Assembly (NCBI GenBank): GCA_019359175.1
Contig: JAHHHU010000002.1
Coordinates: forward strand, 62,001-126,000
Direction of reading: 5' to 3'
Length of the DNA stretch: 64,000 bases
Source: Phormidium tanganyikae FI6-MK23
GTDB lineage: Bacteria; Cyanobacteriota; Cyanobacteriia; Leptolyngbyales; Leptolyngbyaceae
Part shown: positions 35,874-44,452 of the stretch, piece by piece
How the letters are laid out: each line of letters begins with the position of its first letter
Numbering within the stretch: position 1 is the first letter of the stretch
Position numbers and translations under genes: made by a program
The notes under the pieces: generated by a model
The model's input: only the letters and a program-made list of their open reading frames with translations
Told to the model about the DNA's origin: nothing
Database searches by the model: none

Positions 35874-37997
35874 TTAATGCTTGAGTAGTTGACTGAGAAC
35901 TTCGAGTAGCTCGATCGGGGTTACAGGTTTCGTAATGTATGCCTGAAATCCTGCCCGAATCGCTTTCTGTTGGTCTTCCTGATAAGCAAATGCAGTTAGA
36001 GCAAGGGCAGGAATCGATCGAGCTTGAGGCAATGTTCTCACTCGCTGGATCAATTCGTAGCCATCTAGCTCTGGCATTCCAATGTCACTCACGATCAGAT
36101 CAAATTGCTGCGTCAGAATGAGTTCGATCGCTTTTAAGGGTGAATTGATTGCCGTTACGATCGCGCCATCTTGGTCAAGCAAAAAGCGCATCAGGTCTAA
36201 ATTATCTGGATCGTCATCAATTAGAAGAATGCGAGTTCTAGTCAGTGCAGTTGTAGTCTGAGGTAAATCAGTAGGCTGGATTGATTCAGATGAATTTAGA
36301 GTTGGCTCAACTGCACGATCGACGATTTTTTCAGTTTTGATCGGCAGCTTCACGATAAAAGTCGTCCCTTGCCCGATGCCAGCACTCTCAACCGTTACAG
36401 TTCCGCCGTGTAATTCAACTAAATGACGCACGATCGAGAGTCCCAAACCTAAGCCGCCATACTTGCGAGTGTTACCCCCATCGGCTTGTCGAAACCGATC
36501 AAAAACGTGCGGCAGAAACTCAGGCTCAACGCCAATTCCCGTATCTGTGACTCGAATTTGGGCGCAAGCATCCGTCGTTGATAGCTCGACTTCGACTCGT
36601 CCGCCGTTAGGTGTAAATTTAATCGCGTTTGAGAGCAGATTCCAGAAGACTTGCTGTAGACGATCTCTATCTCCCATCAAAGCGAGAGAGGATAAACCTT
36701 GAAGGTCGATCGTAATTCCTTTCGCTTGAGCGGCAAGCTGTACGGTTTCGATCGCGCTTTGAATCGTCTGTGCTAGATCAACGGGACAAAGTTCTAGACT
36801 GAGCTTGCCTTGAATCACCCGCGACACCTCTAACAAATCATCGATTAGCCTGATTTGCTGCCGGGCATTGCGTTCGATCGCGTCTAAGGCTTGAGCGGTC
36901 TTTGCGGGGTTGAGCTTCTGGGCTTTGAGCATCGTCGTCCAGCCCAGAATTGGATTGAGCGGTGTTCTGAGTTCGTGAGAGCGCGCGGCGAGAAATTCAT
37001 CTTTGAGACGATTGGTTTCTGTTAGTTTTTCTGCGGTTTGGCGTAAAGCAAATTCGGCTTGTTTGATCTCGGTAATGTCTGAGGTCGAGCCGATATGACC
37101 GAGAAATTGCCCCGCAGGACTGAACCTTGGCACACCGTAGGATTCGAGCCAGCGGTATTGTCCATCTTCGGCTTGAATTGCCCGGAACTGTCCCCGGAAG
37201 GGAGCGCGATCGCGGAATGCTTCTAGATAGGCAGAAACGTATTTTTCTTGGTCTTCGGGGTGTAGGCTCGGACTCCAGCCAAAGCCTTGCACTTCTTCTA
37301 GCGTTTTACCGAAAAAGTCGAGATACTTGCGATTCACAAATTCGCAACCGCCATCCGCTCCGTTCATCCAAATCAGCACGGGCGCACTGTCGGCTACAAC
37401 TCGGAACCGGATCTCACTTTCGCGCAGAGCTTGGACGGCTTTTGTTTGCTCGATGATCGACCAGAGACGCGCTACGGTTTCTTGTAGCAGTGCGACTTCA
37501 TCCGATCGCCAATTTCGCGCAGTTTTCGCATTAACGACCAGCATCGCTACCCAAGTTCCTTCGATCACACAGGGAACAGCAACATAAGCATGAAGCCCAT
37601 GAGGAATGTAATTTTCGACAAAAGGAGCAGTGTAAGGATTCGTCGTGACATCTGCCACCACAACCGTTTGACCCGCGTAGTAAAGATTGAGCAGATCAGA
37701 CTGAGCAAAATCAGAAAGTTGGTAAATCCCGACAACGCTTGGCAAATCAGTCTGCTGATACCAATCTTGTGTGACGATCGCTAATCCATCCGCGGCGTTA
37801 ATTTCGTTCCAAACACAGCGATCGACGTTCAAATATTCGCCCACGCTGCGAACCGTTTCCCATTCCATTGCTTTGGCATCCGAGAGTTGCCGCAACCGAA
37901 AATCGAGATCGTTGAGAAACTGATCGTTCAGTTGGGCTTGTTTGCGATCGCGCTCTACCTGATTGAGCATACCAGCACTTCGCCCAATCAGCCCCAC
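35874..37997 (-). CDS. hybrid sensor kinase, GAF-PAS-HisKA-HATPase-REC part (downstream piece of a split gene)
   Basis: A 707-residue frame carrying GAF (about 30-190), PAS (about 195-325), a HisKA domain with the phospho-His in SHELRTPLNPILGW, an ATPase domain (NLLSNAIKFTPNGGR, DTGIGVEP, GLGLGLSIVRHL) and a receiver with the acceptor Asp in DLIVSDIGMPELDGYEL. The frame opens at a GTG at 37997 that overlaps the preceding frame by 10 bp; MLNQVERDRKQ at 37970 is the first ATG. The upstream residues (A-V-G-L-I-G-R-S-A-G) continue the membrane sequence of the previous gene in another frame, so this is probably the second half of one membrane-anchored hybrid kinase. See the finding on the split. 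Confidence 0.85.
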   Translation of the reverse strand: MGLIGRSAGMLNQVERDRKQAQLNDQFLNDLDFRLRQLSDAKAMEWETVRSVGEYLNVDRCVWNEINAADGLAIVTQDWYQQTDLPSVVGIYQLSDFAQSDLLNLYYAGQTVVVADVTTNPYTAPFVENYIPHGLHAYVAVPCVIEGTWVAMLVVNAKTARNWRSDEVALLQETVARLWSIIEQTKAVQALRESEIRFRVVADSAPVLIWMNGADGGCEFVNRKYLDFFGKTLEEVQGFGWSPSLHPEDQEKYVSAYLEAFRDRAPFRGQFRAIQAEDGQYRWLESYGVPRFSPAGQFLGHIGSTSDITEIKQAEFALRQTAEKLTETNRLKDEFLAARSHELRTPLNPILGWTTMLKAQKLNPAKTAQALDAIERNARQQIRLIDDLLEVSRVIQGKLSLELCPVDLAQTIQSAIETVQLAAQAKGITIDLQGLSSLALMGDRDRLQQVFWNLLSNAIKFTPNGGRVEVELSTTDACAQIRVTDTGIGVEPEFLPHVFDRFRQADGGNTRKYGGLGLGLSIVRHLVELHGGTVTVESAGIGQGTTFIVKLPIKTEKIVDRAVEPTLNSSESIQPTDLPQTTTALTRTRILLIDDDPDNLDLMRFLLDQDGAIVTAINSPLKAIELILTQQFDLIVSDIGMPELDGYELIQRVRTLPQARSIPALALTAFAYQEDQQKAIRAGFQAYITKPVTPIELLEVLSQLLKH

Positions 37998-38869
37998 CGC
38001 AAAATCACTACCAGCGATACCGACATCAACGATAGTCCAAAGTTGGGGTCATACCAGCCTGCCTGTTGCCCCTGCAAAATCAGCCAACCCAATACCAATG
38101 GCACAACGATCGCCGCAGGCATGAACCTTCGTGCGACACTCCCCCCGATCAACTCACTGGTGATTGTTTGCATAAAGCCGCGATCTCTTTTTAATGCCAA
38201 CAGTCCAGCCCCTAAGATGACAAAGCTGATCGCCGTAAACAGCGCCATTGAGGTCGCGAACTCGCTGATTTTGTAGAACACTCGAACGTTATAGGCATAG
38301 CCCACGACCGCTTGTAGGACAATCAAACTTGCAATTGCTGTCAACCCTTGAGCGATCGCGATGCGGTCTACTTTTGTTCGTTGCGGCGATCGTTGATTGA
38401 ACAGCCAGAGAGCGGAACCGATGAAAGTAAAGTTGATGGCTGTATTCACGCCCATGCGACCGGGATAAGAAGTCGCTGGAGAAATCGGCTGATCACGAAA
38501 CAGAAGTTCATCAATGCCGAGATTCCAACCAAACAAATATTGACTCAGGGTAAGAAGTCCGATCGTACTTACCGCGATCGCGCATCCTTTAGCGATTCGA
38601 GCCGTGAGAGAATTTTGCCGTTTGCGAGTTTGCAGCCCAAGCGATACCCCAGCTAAGAGAAAAGATAGTCCGGTGTTGGCTTTCATCGTTGCCGCCCCTG
38701 GCACGACGCTTTTCAGAACCGAAAGATCGAGACTCCAGCCGATTAAGACAAGACAACCGACCAGAATGACAATGCCGCTCGAAATTCGCGCCACCCGTTG
38801 ACTGAAGCCATCGGTCGCAGAAAACCAGGTTTTTAAGCCTGTCCATGAGTTTCGCCGCAGAGGTGTCAT
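37988..38869 (-). CDS. membrane sensor domain (upstream piece of a split hybrid kinase)
   Basis: A 293-residue polytopic protein with about seven hydrophobic segments and no soluble domain. It has the look of a MASE-like sensor module: SSGIVILVGCLVLIGWSL, MKANTGLSFLLAGVSLGL, INFTFIGSALWLF, GFMQTITSELIGGSVARRF. It stops abruptly in the last membrane segment (SLVVILRWG). Adding one T to the TTTT run at minus-strand 38004-38001 would fuse it to the GAF-PAS-kinase frame, giving a protein of about 1000 residues. It starts 2 bp after the stop of the multi-PAS kinase on the other side (38872), so all belong to one leftward run. Confidence 0.8.
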   Translation of the reverse strand: MTPLRRNSWTGLKTWFSATDGFSQRVARISSGIVILVGCLVLIGWSLDLSVLKSVVPGAATMKANTGLSFLLAGVSLGLQTRKRQNSLTARIAKGCAIAVSTIGLLTLSQYLFGWNLGIDELLFRDQPISPATSYPGRMGVNTAINFTFIGSALWLFNQRSPQRTKVDRIAIAQGLTAIASLIVLQAVVGYAYNVRVFYKISEFATSMALFTAISFVILGAGLLALKRDRGFMQTITSELIGGSVARRFMPAAIVVPLVLGWLILQGQQAGWYDPNFGLSLMSVSLVVILRWG

Positions 38870-38871
38870 GT

Positions 38872-41520
38872 CTACTTTCTTTCTCTTACTAAACTGATAA
38901 TGGCAGCGACCAGCACTTCTGGTTCGACAGGTTTTGTTAGGTGTTGCTGAAAACCTGCCTGTAGCGATCGCTCTTCATACGTGGCACTCGAATAGGCAGT
39001 TAGTGCGATCGCAGGAATGTCTCGATCAGAACGCGCTTTCAATTGTTCTAGCAGTTCGTATCCATTCCCGTTGGGCATCGCAATATCGCTGATCAAAATA
39101 TCCGGTTTGAACTCAGGCAACCGTTCTAAAGTCGCCGCCGCACTCGAAGCAGATCGCACTTCGGCCCCATACTCCTCTAGAAAAAAGGTAATCAAATCAA
39201 GCATATCCAGCTCATCATCTACAACAAAGATACGAACTCCAGCCAAAGCAGCCTGATTGATCGTCCTCGCATCGTCTGAAGAAATAGTGAGATCGATTGC
39301 TTTTAGCACCGGAAATCTCACGATAAAGGTCGCGCTTTGTCCGACACCCAAACTTTCCGCTGCGATTGTACCATTGTGCAATTCGACTAATTTTTTGACG
39401 ATCGCAAGCCCCAACCCTAATCCATCCTTTGATCCTGTGTTTTGCTGCCCCTGCTTAAATCGCTCAAAGATAAACGGTAAGACCTCCGCCGCAATCCCTT
39501 TACCGCTATCCTGAATTCGCAGTTCGACTTGATCGTCGATTTGCATCAGAGACACCTCGACCCGTCCCGCTCCTTCTGTGAATTTAATCGCATTCGTCAG
39601 CAAGTTAATGACGATTTGCTGCAAGCGGTTGATGTCGCCTGAAAGCTGCGCCGTAAGGCTGAGTTGTGCTTCTAGCTGAATCTGTTTCGCCTCCGCTGCG
39701 GGTCGTATGATCTCTAATGACGCACGAACGACATCAACCAAATTCAGCGGCGTGGAATGAATCTGCAACGTTCCTTTCACCATGCGCGAAATATCCAGCA
39801 GATCCTCGACCAGTTGCACCTGCGTTTGAGTATTGCGATAAATCGTGTCGAGCGCTTTCGCCACCGTTGCTTCATCGAATTTGCGGGTCTGCAACAGTTT
39901 CGACCAGCCCGCGATCGAATTAAGTGGCGATCGCAGTTCATGCGCCACCATTGCGACAAACTCGTCTTTACTGCGGTTAGCGGCTTCGGCTTCTCTTAAC
40001 AGTTGAACCCGTTCCGCTTCGGCAGCTTTACGATCGCTAATATCACGCGCTTCCGCAACCAGCATCACCACTTGACCCGCTTCATCGAAAACAGGTTTAA
40101 GCGAAAAATCAGTGGTCATGATTTCGCCAGTCGCGCTCGGAAACTGCACTTCGTAGCGAATAAACTCTCCGGTTGTCGCTTGAGCGATCGCGTCTTTAAG
40201 TTGGTCTTGCAAGAACTCAGAATGTGTCCACCAAGGTGCTTCCCAGAATGGTTTACCGATAATATCGATCGATTGAGCCGCGATCGAGTCTAAAGCCGCC
40301 TGATTCGCATCTAACAGGATGCCCTCTAGACTGATCATCCCCATTAGCTCAAACGTTTGATCGAACACCGCTCTAAATCTGCGTTCACTCTCTCGCAGTG
40401 CTGCTTCTGTTTGTTTGCGTTCTGTAATCTCTTGCACCATGATGTTGATGCCTAACACCTGCCGATCCAGTGCCTTCAGGGGATAGTAGCTTACCAACCA
40501 GTGCCGTTGGATTCCAGGGTGTGCCGGAGTCGTTCCCTCCACTTCGAGATCCAAAATTGGCACCCCAGATTCCATCACTTGCTGAAAGAGCGGCGCTTGA
40601 ATTTCTCCTAACTCTGGCAAGACTTCTTGCACCGTATGCCCGATTTGCTCAACAATCGAAAGCCCATTAATTTCGGCAAGCTGCTCATTCATCCGCACGA
40701 ACCGGAGTTCCCTATCTAAAAAGCACAGTCCGATCGGAGCCGTATTGTAAATCACTTCAATTTCCGCAAGTTTTTGTTGAATGGTTTCTTCTGCTCGCTG
40801 GCGCTCGGCTTCGATGCGTTTGCGATCGCTAATATCCCGAAAATAAATTCCCAGCCCTGCCTGAGACGGATAAGCATGAATTTCAAACCAATTGCCGCTA
40901 GGGTTGTAGAGCAGTTCAAAATGCACTGGAATCTGTTCTGCTATCGCCCGCCGAAATTCTCGATCAAGCATTGTCCCAACCACCGAGGGAAACACCTCCC
41001 AATAGGATTGACCCAAAAACTCTGCTGGTTCTAAATTCGCCAACTGCCGAACGACTTCGGTTGCTGCTGAATTGGTACAAGTAATCCGCCATTTGCGATC
41101 GAGGGTGACATAGGCATCCGTCATGCTTTCCCAGATCGTCGTGATCCGCTGATTTGCTTCTTGCAGCGCAACTTCTGCTTGTTTACGAGCCGTCACATCC
41201 CGCCAAGATGCCACAAATCCATCGTCTAGCTTATTGGCACGAATATCATAGGCGCGAGTGAGATGTTGCGCTCCAAAGACATCTGAGTAAACTAAATTTT
41301 CCTTACTCAACGGTTCTCCCGTCTCCACCACGCGGCAATAGTCTTCAAGCAGTCCCGCTGTGTGATGAGCCGGAAACACCTCACACAGACGTTTGCTCAG
41401 GTCAGCCGGAGTCATTTCATTGCTTTCCATCGCGGCGGCATTGAGATAATCAAATCGAAAATCAATGATTTGCCCAGATTCATCTCGAATCGCTGAATAA
41501 ATCCCAAAGCAATCAAGCAT
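38872..41520 (-). CDS. multi-PAS hybrid histidine kinase/response regulator
   Basis: An 882-residue soluble hybrid kinase. Four PAS domains fill residues 1-495; each ends with a PAC-like motif (DVTARKQAE, DISDRKRIE, EITERKQTE, DISDRKAAE). The HisKA motif is AMVAHELRSPLNSIAGW, and the ATPase has NLLTNAIKFTEGAGR, DSGKGIAAE and GLGLGLAIVKKL. A receiver follows with acceptor Asp in DILISDIAMPNGNGYELL. No membrane segment. The ATG at 41520 overlaps the stop of the response regulator by 8 bp. The residues just upstream in frame (S-K-A-I-E-N) look like natural sequence, so the two may once have been one protein. Confidence 0.92.
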   Translation of the reverse strand: MLDCFGIYSAIRDESGQIIDFRFDYLNAAAMESNEMTPADLSKRLCEVFPAHHTAGLLEDYCRVVETGEPLSKENLVYSDVFGAQHLTRAYDIRANKLDDGFVASWRDVTARKQAEVALQEANQRITTIWESMTDAYVTLDRKWRITCTNSAATEVVRQLANLEPAEFLGQSYWEVFPSVVGTMLDREFRRAIAEQIPVHFELLYNPSGNWFEIHAYPSQAGLGIYFRDISDRKRIEAERQRAEETIQQKLAEIEVIYNTAPIGLCFLDRELRFVRMNEQLAEINGLSIVEQIGHTVQEVLPELGEIQAPLFQQVMESGVPILDLEVEGTTPAHPGIQRHWLVSYYPLKALDRQVLGINIMVQEITERKQTEAALRESERRFRAVFDQTFELMGMISLEGILLDANQAALDSIAAQSIDIIGKPFWEAPWWTHSEFLQDQLKDAIAQATTGEFIRYEVQFPSATGEIMTTDFSLKPVFDEAGQVVMLVAEARDISDRKAAEAERVQLLREAEAANRSKDEFVAMVAHELRSPLNSIAGWSKLLQTRKFDEATVAKALDTIYRNTQTQVQLVEDLLDISRMVKGTLQIHSTPLNLVDVVRASLEIIRPAAEAKQIQLEAQLSLTAQLSGDINRLQQIVINLLTNAIKFTEGAGRVEVSLMQIDDQVELRIQDSGKGIAAEVLPFIFERFKQGQQNTGSKDGLGLGLAIVKKLVELHNGTIAAESLGVGQSATFIVRFPVLKAIDLTISSDDARTINQAALAGVRIFVVDDELDMLDLITFFLEEYGAEVRSASSAAATLERLPEFKPDILISDIAMPNGNGYELLEQLKARSDRDIPAIALTAYSSATYEERSLQAGFQQHLTKPVEPEVLVAAIISLVRERK

Positions 41521-41905
41521 ATTCTCGATCGCTTTCGAGTGTCAACTGCAACAATTCTGGCGTGAGATGGCGTTTGCTCAAATAATCTTCTGCACCCAGT
41601 TTCATTGCCCGCACCGCGATTCTTTCGTCGCCTTCGCTTGACACCATGACGACGGGCAGATGGCTCCCCCGATTCTGAGTGTGGAGTGCTTCGAGAAATG
41701 CTAGCCCGTCTCGATCTGGCAGTGAGTAGTTGAGCAAAATAGCATCGATCGTCTGTGTCGCGCATAATGCCAATCCTGTCGCCGCCGACTCCGCTTCCAA
41801 CAGACGATAGGTGCAGCTTGAATCGGACATCAAGTAGCGTCGATACTGCTCTCGGTCTAGCAAACCGTCTTCAACGAGCAACAGGGTGTGAACTGGACGA
41901 ATCAT
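41513..41905 (-). CDS. receiver-only response regulator with Asn at the phospho-acceptor site
   Basis: A 130-residue single receiver domain: LLLVEDGLLDREQY (acidic pair Glu-Asp), VVMVSSEGD (Ser/Thr position) and GAEDYLSKRHL (conserved Lys). The acceptor position reads ILLNYSLPDRDG where family members have ILLDY, codon AAC. So it is probably not phosphorylated in the usual way, or works as a pseudo-receiver. It directly precedes and overlaps the multi-PAS kinase. Upstream (41906-42025) there is a 120-bp gap with no gene. Confidence 0.88.
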   Translation of the reverse strand: MIRPVHTLLLVEDGLLDREQYRRYLMSDSSCTYRLLEAESAATGLALCATQTIDAILLNYSLPDRDGLAFLEALHTQNRGSHLPVVMVSSEGDERIAVRAMKLGAEDYLSKRHLTPELLQLTLESDREYA

Positions 41906-42025
41906 AATGCGTCTGAGGTCAGCAACGACACAGGAATCTGAGGAACAATCATTATCTGATGATTGACTGAGACACGATCGACAAACTCTTTTCTATCCCA
42001 AGAGAATCGAGCCTTCAGCTTCCAT

Positions 42026-42370
42026 TCAGTGCTGTCGTATGCGTTCTGCCCAAACTTGGTTTTGATCCAAGGTCAATACAATTCTTTTATAAAACTCATT
42101 CTCAAGCTCTATCACTAGATACCGACCAGAGCGAGTAGCATACCAAAATTCTTTTCCGCGATCGGTGTAGTAAGTTCCTGCTTTAATTACACCTGGTAAG
42201 AACGTTCCTGGAAGTCTCGCATCTGTCCAACTGCTTGGCGGTTCTGCTGTTGTGACTTGGGTAATATGGCTCAACGGAATATGCAGATCAGCATTGAAAT
42301 AAAACGCCCAAAACCGTTCCCAACCATCGAGATCGATTTTTAGCTGATCATCTGAGATTGATAATTGCAT
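42026..42370 (-). CDS. small protein of unknown function, PH-like beta-rich
   Basis: A 114-residue protein with a beta-rich pattern and no signal peptide. The start is set at the ATG at 42370 (MQLSISDDQLKIDLDGWERFWAFYF broken here at 25); the frame can be opened to 42445 but that overlaps the next gene. Features are HIPLSHITQV, PGTFLPGVIKAGTYYTD, and EFWYATRSGRYLVIEL, which resemble bacterial PH-like proteins that sense or bind membranes (a sequence impression only). It follows the FAD-dependent oxidoreductase by 14 bp on the same strand, so they are co-transcribed. Confidence 0.65.
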   Translation of the reverse strand: MQLSISDDQLKIDLDGWERFWAFYFNADLHIPLSHITQVTTAEPPSSWTDARLPGTFLPGVIKAGTYYTDRGKEFWYATRSGRYLVIELENEFYKRIVLTLDQNQVWAERIRQH

Positions 42371-42384
42371 CGATTTAACCCAAG

Positions 42385-43419
42385 CTAATTTGAATACCGA
42401 AACTGATTCATAAAGGTTCGATCGATAGAATCTTTCATTCGCCACAACAACCGCGATCGTGCTCCCAACAGTCCATAAGATGCAACCGCCAAATGATCGC
42501 CCGTTCCAATCAAACTGAGGTAAGTCTTTTGCGGATGGTACGGCTTCAAAGGTTGATTGTTCAACGCTAAAGATAGATTCTGAAACAATGGCTTTCCTTG
42601 CCTCACCGCAAACACACCTGCTTTTGGACGATCGTGATTGATCATCGTGGCAATATCACCCGCTGCAAATACTTGAGGATGAGATATCGACTGCAACGCA
42701 TCATTCACTAAAATAAATCCTTCGTCATCTACCTTAAGTCCAGATTGCCTAATCCAATCGGGAGCGGAAGCTTGTGTGACCCAAACGATCGTATTAGGAT
42801 CAAATTCTATTGATTCAATTGCTTTACCCAAATGCAGAATGATTCCCCGCTGAACGAGCAACTGTTTGAACTTCCGGCGCACCCAAGCATTGTGTTTCGG
42901 CATGACTTCACGATCGCGCTGAAACAAATGAATCGCGGTATTCGGTAAACGATGCTGCATATTCAATGCAAGCTCAACGCCTCCCGTTCCGCCACCCACG
43001 ATCGCGAATTGCTCTGGATTACTTTTAGCAAACTCATCCCACCACTTGAGAAACTTTGAAATCGGTTTTGCTCCAATGCCTTTCGCCTGTGCGGGAATGT
43101 TCGGCGTACTGCCAATGTCGATCGAGACGAAATCAAACGCGATCGTATTCTGCTCACACACCACGCGATCACGCTCTAAACCAACCGCTCGATCGACAAT
43201 CAAACGCGCTTTTGCAAACTCACAGAGCGATCGCAAATTGATATGACAGTCTTCGTAAGAATAGAACCCTGCCACATGACCCGGTAGCATTCCCGAATAA
43301 GGCGTATCCTCTGCCTCAGTGATTAACGTAATCTGCACATCAGAAATCGGATTGAGTCCAAACTGTCGCAGCGCGATCGCGTGACTATGCCCACCCCCGA
43401 CTAAGACCAACTGCTTCAT
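42385..43419 (-). CDS. FAD-dependent pyridine nucleotide-disulfide oxidoreductase, TIGR03169 (SelD N-domain) type
   Basis: A 344-residue flavoprotein. The FAD site is QLVLVGGGHSHAIAL, the second nucleotide-binding motif is FAIVGGGTGGVELAL, and the FAD ring-side block is VFAAGDIATM. It matches the domain fused in front of selenide-water dikinase (SelD) in many cyanobacteria, with the linker-like end LLWRMKDSIDRTFMNQF, but here the protein stops there. It is related to type II NADH dehydrogenases and has no CxxC redox motif. Role unknown; quinone or small-molecule reduction is possible. First gene of a two-gene leftward run with the PH-like protein. Confidence 0.88.
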   Translation of the reverse strand: MKQLVLVGGGHSHAIALRQFGLNPISDVQITLITEAEDTPYSGMLPGHVAGFYSYEDCHINLRSLCEFAKARLIVDRAVGLERDRVVCEQNTIAFDFVSIDIGSTPNIPAQAKGIGAKPISKFLKWWDEFAKSNPEQFAIVGGGTGGVELALNMQHRLPNTAIHLFQRDREVMPKHNAWVRRKFKQLLVQRGIILHLGKAIESIEFDPNTIVWVTQASAPDWIRQSGLKVDDEGFILVNDALQSISHPQVFAAGDIATMINHDRPKAGVFAVRQGKPLFQNLSLALNNQPLKPYHPQKTYLSLIGTGDHLAVASYGLLGARSRLLWRMKDSIDRTFMNQFRYSN

Positions 43420-43618
43420 ATGAAATCGCGTGTTTTCTCCAGTTTAGCGATGCCTTTGGCACACGGGTACGTGACCGACAACCGCAAGAACGCCCACGTA
43501 TAAATACGATCAATGCCAAAAGTTCCGTCAAAACCGCTAGTCAAAACGGCTGAGAAACCCGTGCGTTCCGAAGAACCGTGACTATTCTGTATAAATGTAG
43601 CCACCCCGGAAAGCCTGT

Positions 43619-44323
43619 ATGAGAAAACGTCACTGGATCAATGCTGGAATCGCGGTTCTACTAGCAAGCTGCCAATCGAACCGCACCGCCCAAAAAGTTC
43701 AACCGTCTCCACAAGCGTTTGCCCAACCGATTGTGCCTGCTCAATCTGCCACACTGCCTGCAATCAAAGTTCCGGGCATGATTCCCACCTCAGATAGCAA
43801 AGTGTCCTTGATGCCCGTCGCCGTCTCCAGCACGCGCGATCCGTTTGCTGCAACCACCATTCCTACCGATCTCAAAGCGACAATTCAACCCGCCGCTCAA
43901 AAACCGAACGCGGAGCGCGGTGCAAGCATCGCTGCAAAATCCTCGATCGTGACTCCGCCCGTTGTTTCCCTACCCCAACCTGTTATTCGTTACGCCCCGA
44001 TCCCGCAACCTGAACCGCTGCTCGCCCCCGCTCTTCCGATAATGCCGCCTCCGATGCCGCCCGTCTCACGCACGAATTTCGCAGACGCGATCGCACTCAC
44101 AGGCGTGATCCAAACCGGAAGTCAATTAAGCGCGATCGTTCAGGATTCAGACGGCAGTTCACGATATGTCCGAGTGGGTGAAAGCCTCGCCAGTGGGCAA
44201 GTCACCGTAAAGAAAATCAATTTAAATAGAGCAGGTGATCCGTCGATCGTGCTTTTGCAAAACGGCGTTGAACTCATCAAAACGGTGGGTCGATCTGAAG
44301 GTTCGGTTGCTCAAACGCTTTAG
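43619..44323 (+). CDS. secreted lipoprotein of unknown function with a PilP/GspC-like C-terminus
   Basis: A 234-residue protein with a lipoprotein signal (GIAVLLASC, lipidated Cys18) followed by a long Pro/Ala/Gln-rich linker (about 20-150) that contains STRDPFAA. The C-terminal 80 residues (ALTGVIQTGSQLSAIVQD, YVRVGESLASGQVTVKKI) form a small beta domain of the kind found in PilP/GspC pilus-secretion proteins, in which a DPF motif is also typical. This is a pattern impression and not a firm family match. It is divergent from the flavoprotein gene at 43419 (199 bp apart). I do not see other pilus genes in the window. Confidence 0.6.
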   Translation: MRKRHWINAGIAVLLASCQSNRTAQKVQPSPQAFAQPIVPAQSATLPAIKVPGMIPTSDSKVSLMPVAVSSTRDPFAATTIPTDLKATIQPAAQKPNAERGASIAAKSSIVTPPVVSLPQPVIRYAPIPQPEPLLAPALPIMPPPMPPVSRTNFADAIALTGVIQTGSQLSAIVQDSDGSSRYVRVGESLASGQVTVKKINLNRAGDPSIVLLQNGVELIKTVGRSEGSVAQTL

Positions 44324-44452
44324 TGCGATCAAGACATCTGCAGATCAGTTTTCCGATCCTCGTCTTTTCCGCAGAATTGCTACATTGAAACTGTCTAGGG
44401 TTGAGTGCTGACCGTAGATTGAGAATGCCGCATTCATAACAAGGGATCAGAT

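Noticed and set aside
43420-43618. Possible structured RNA or riboswitch between the divergent flavoprotein and lipoprotein genes
   Set aside because: Only a tiny hairpin (TGCCTTTGGCA) is seen; no known riboswitch core could be matched.
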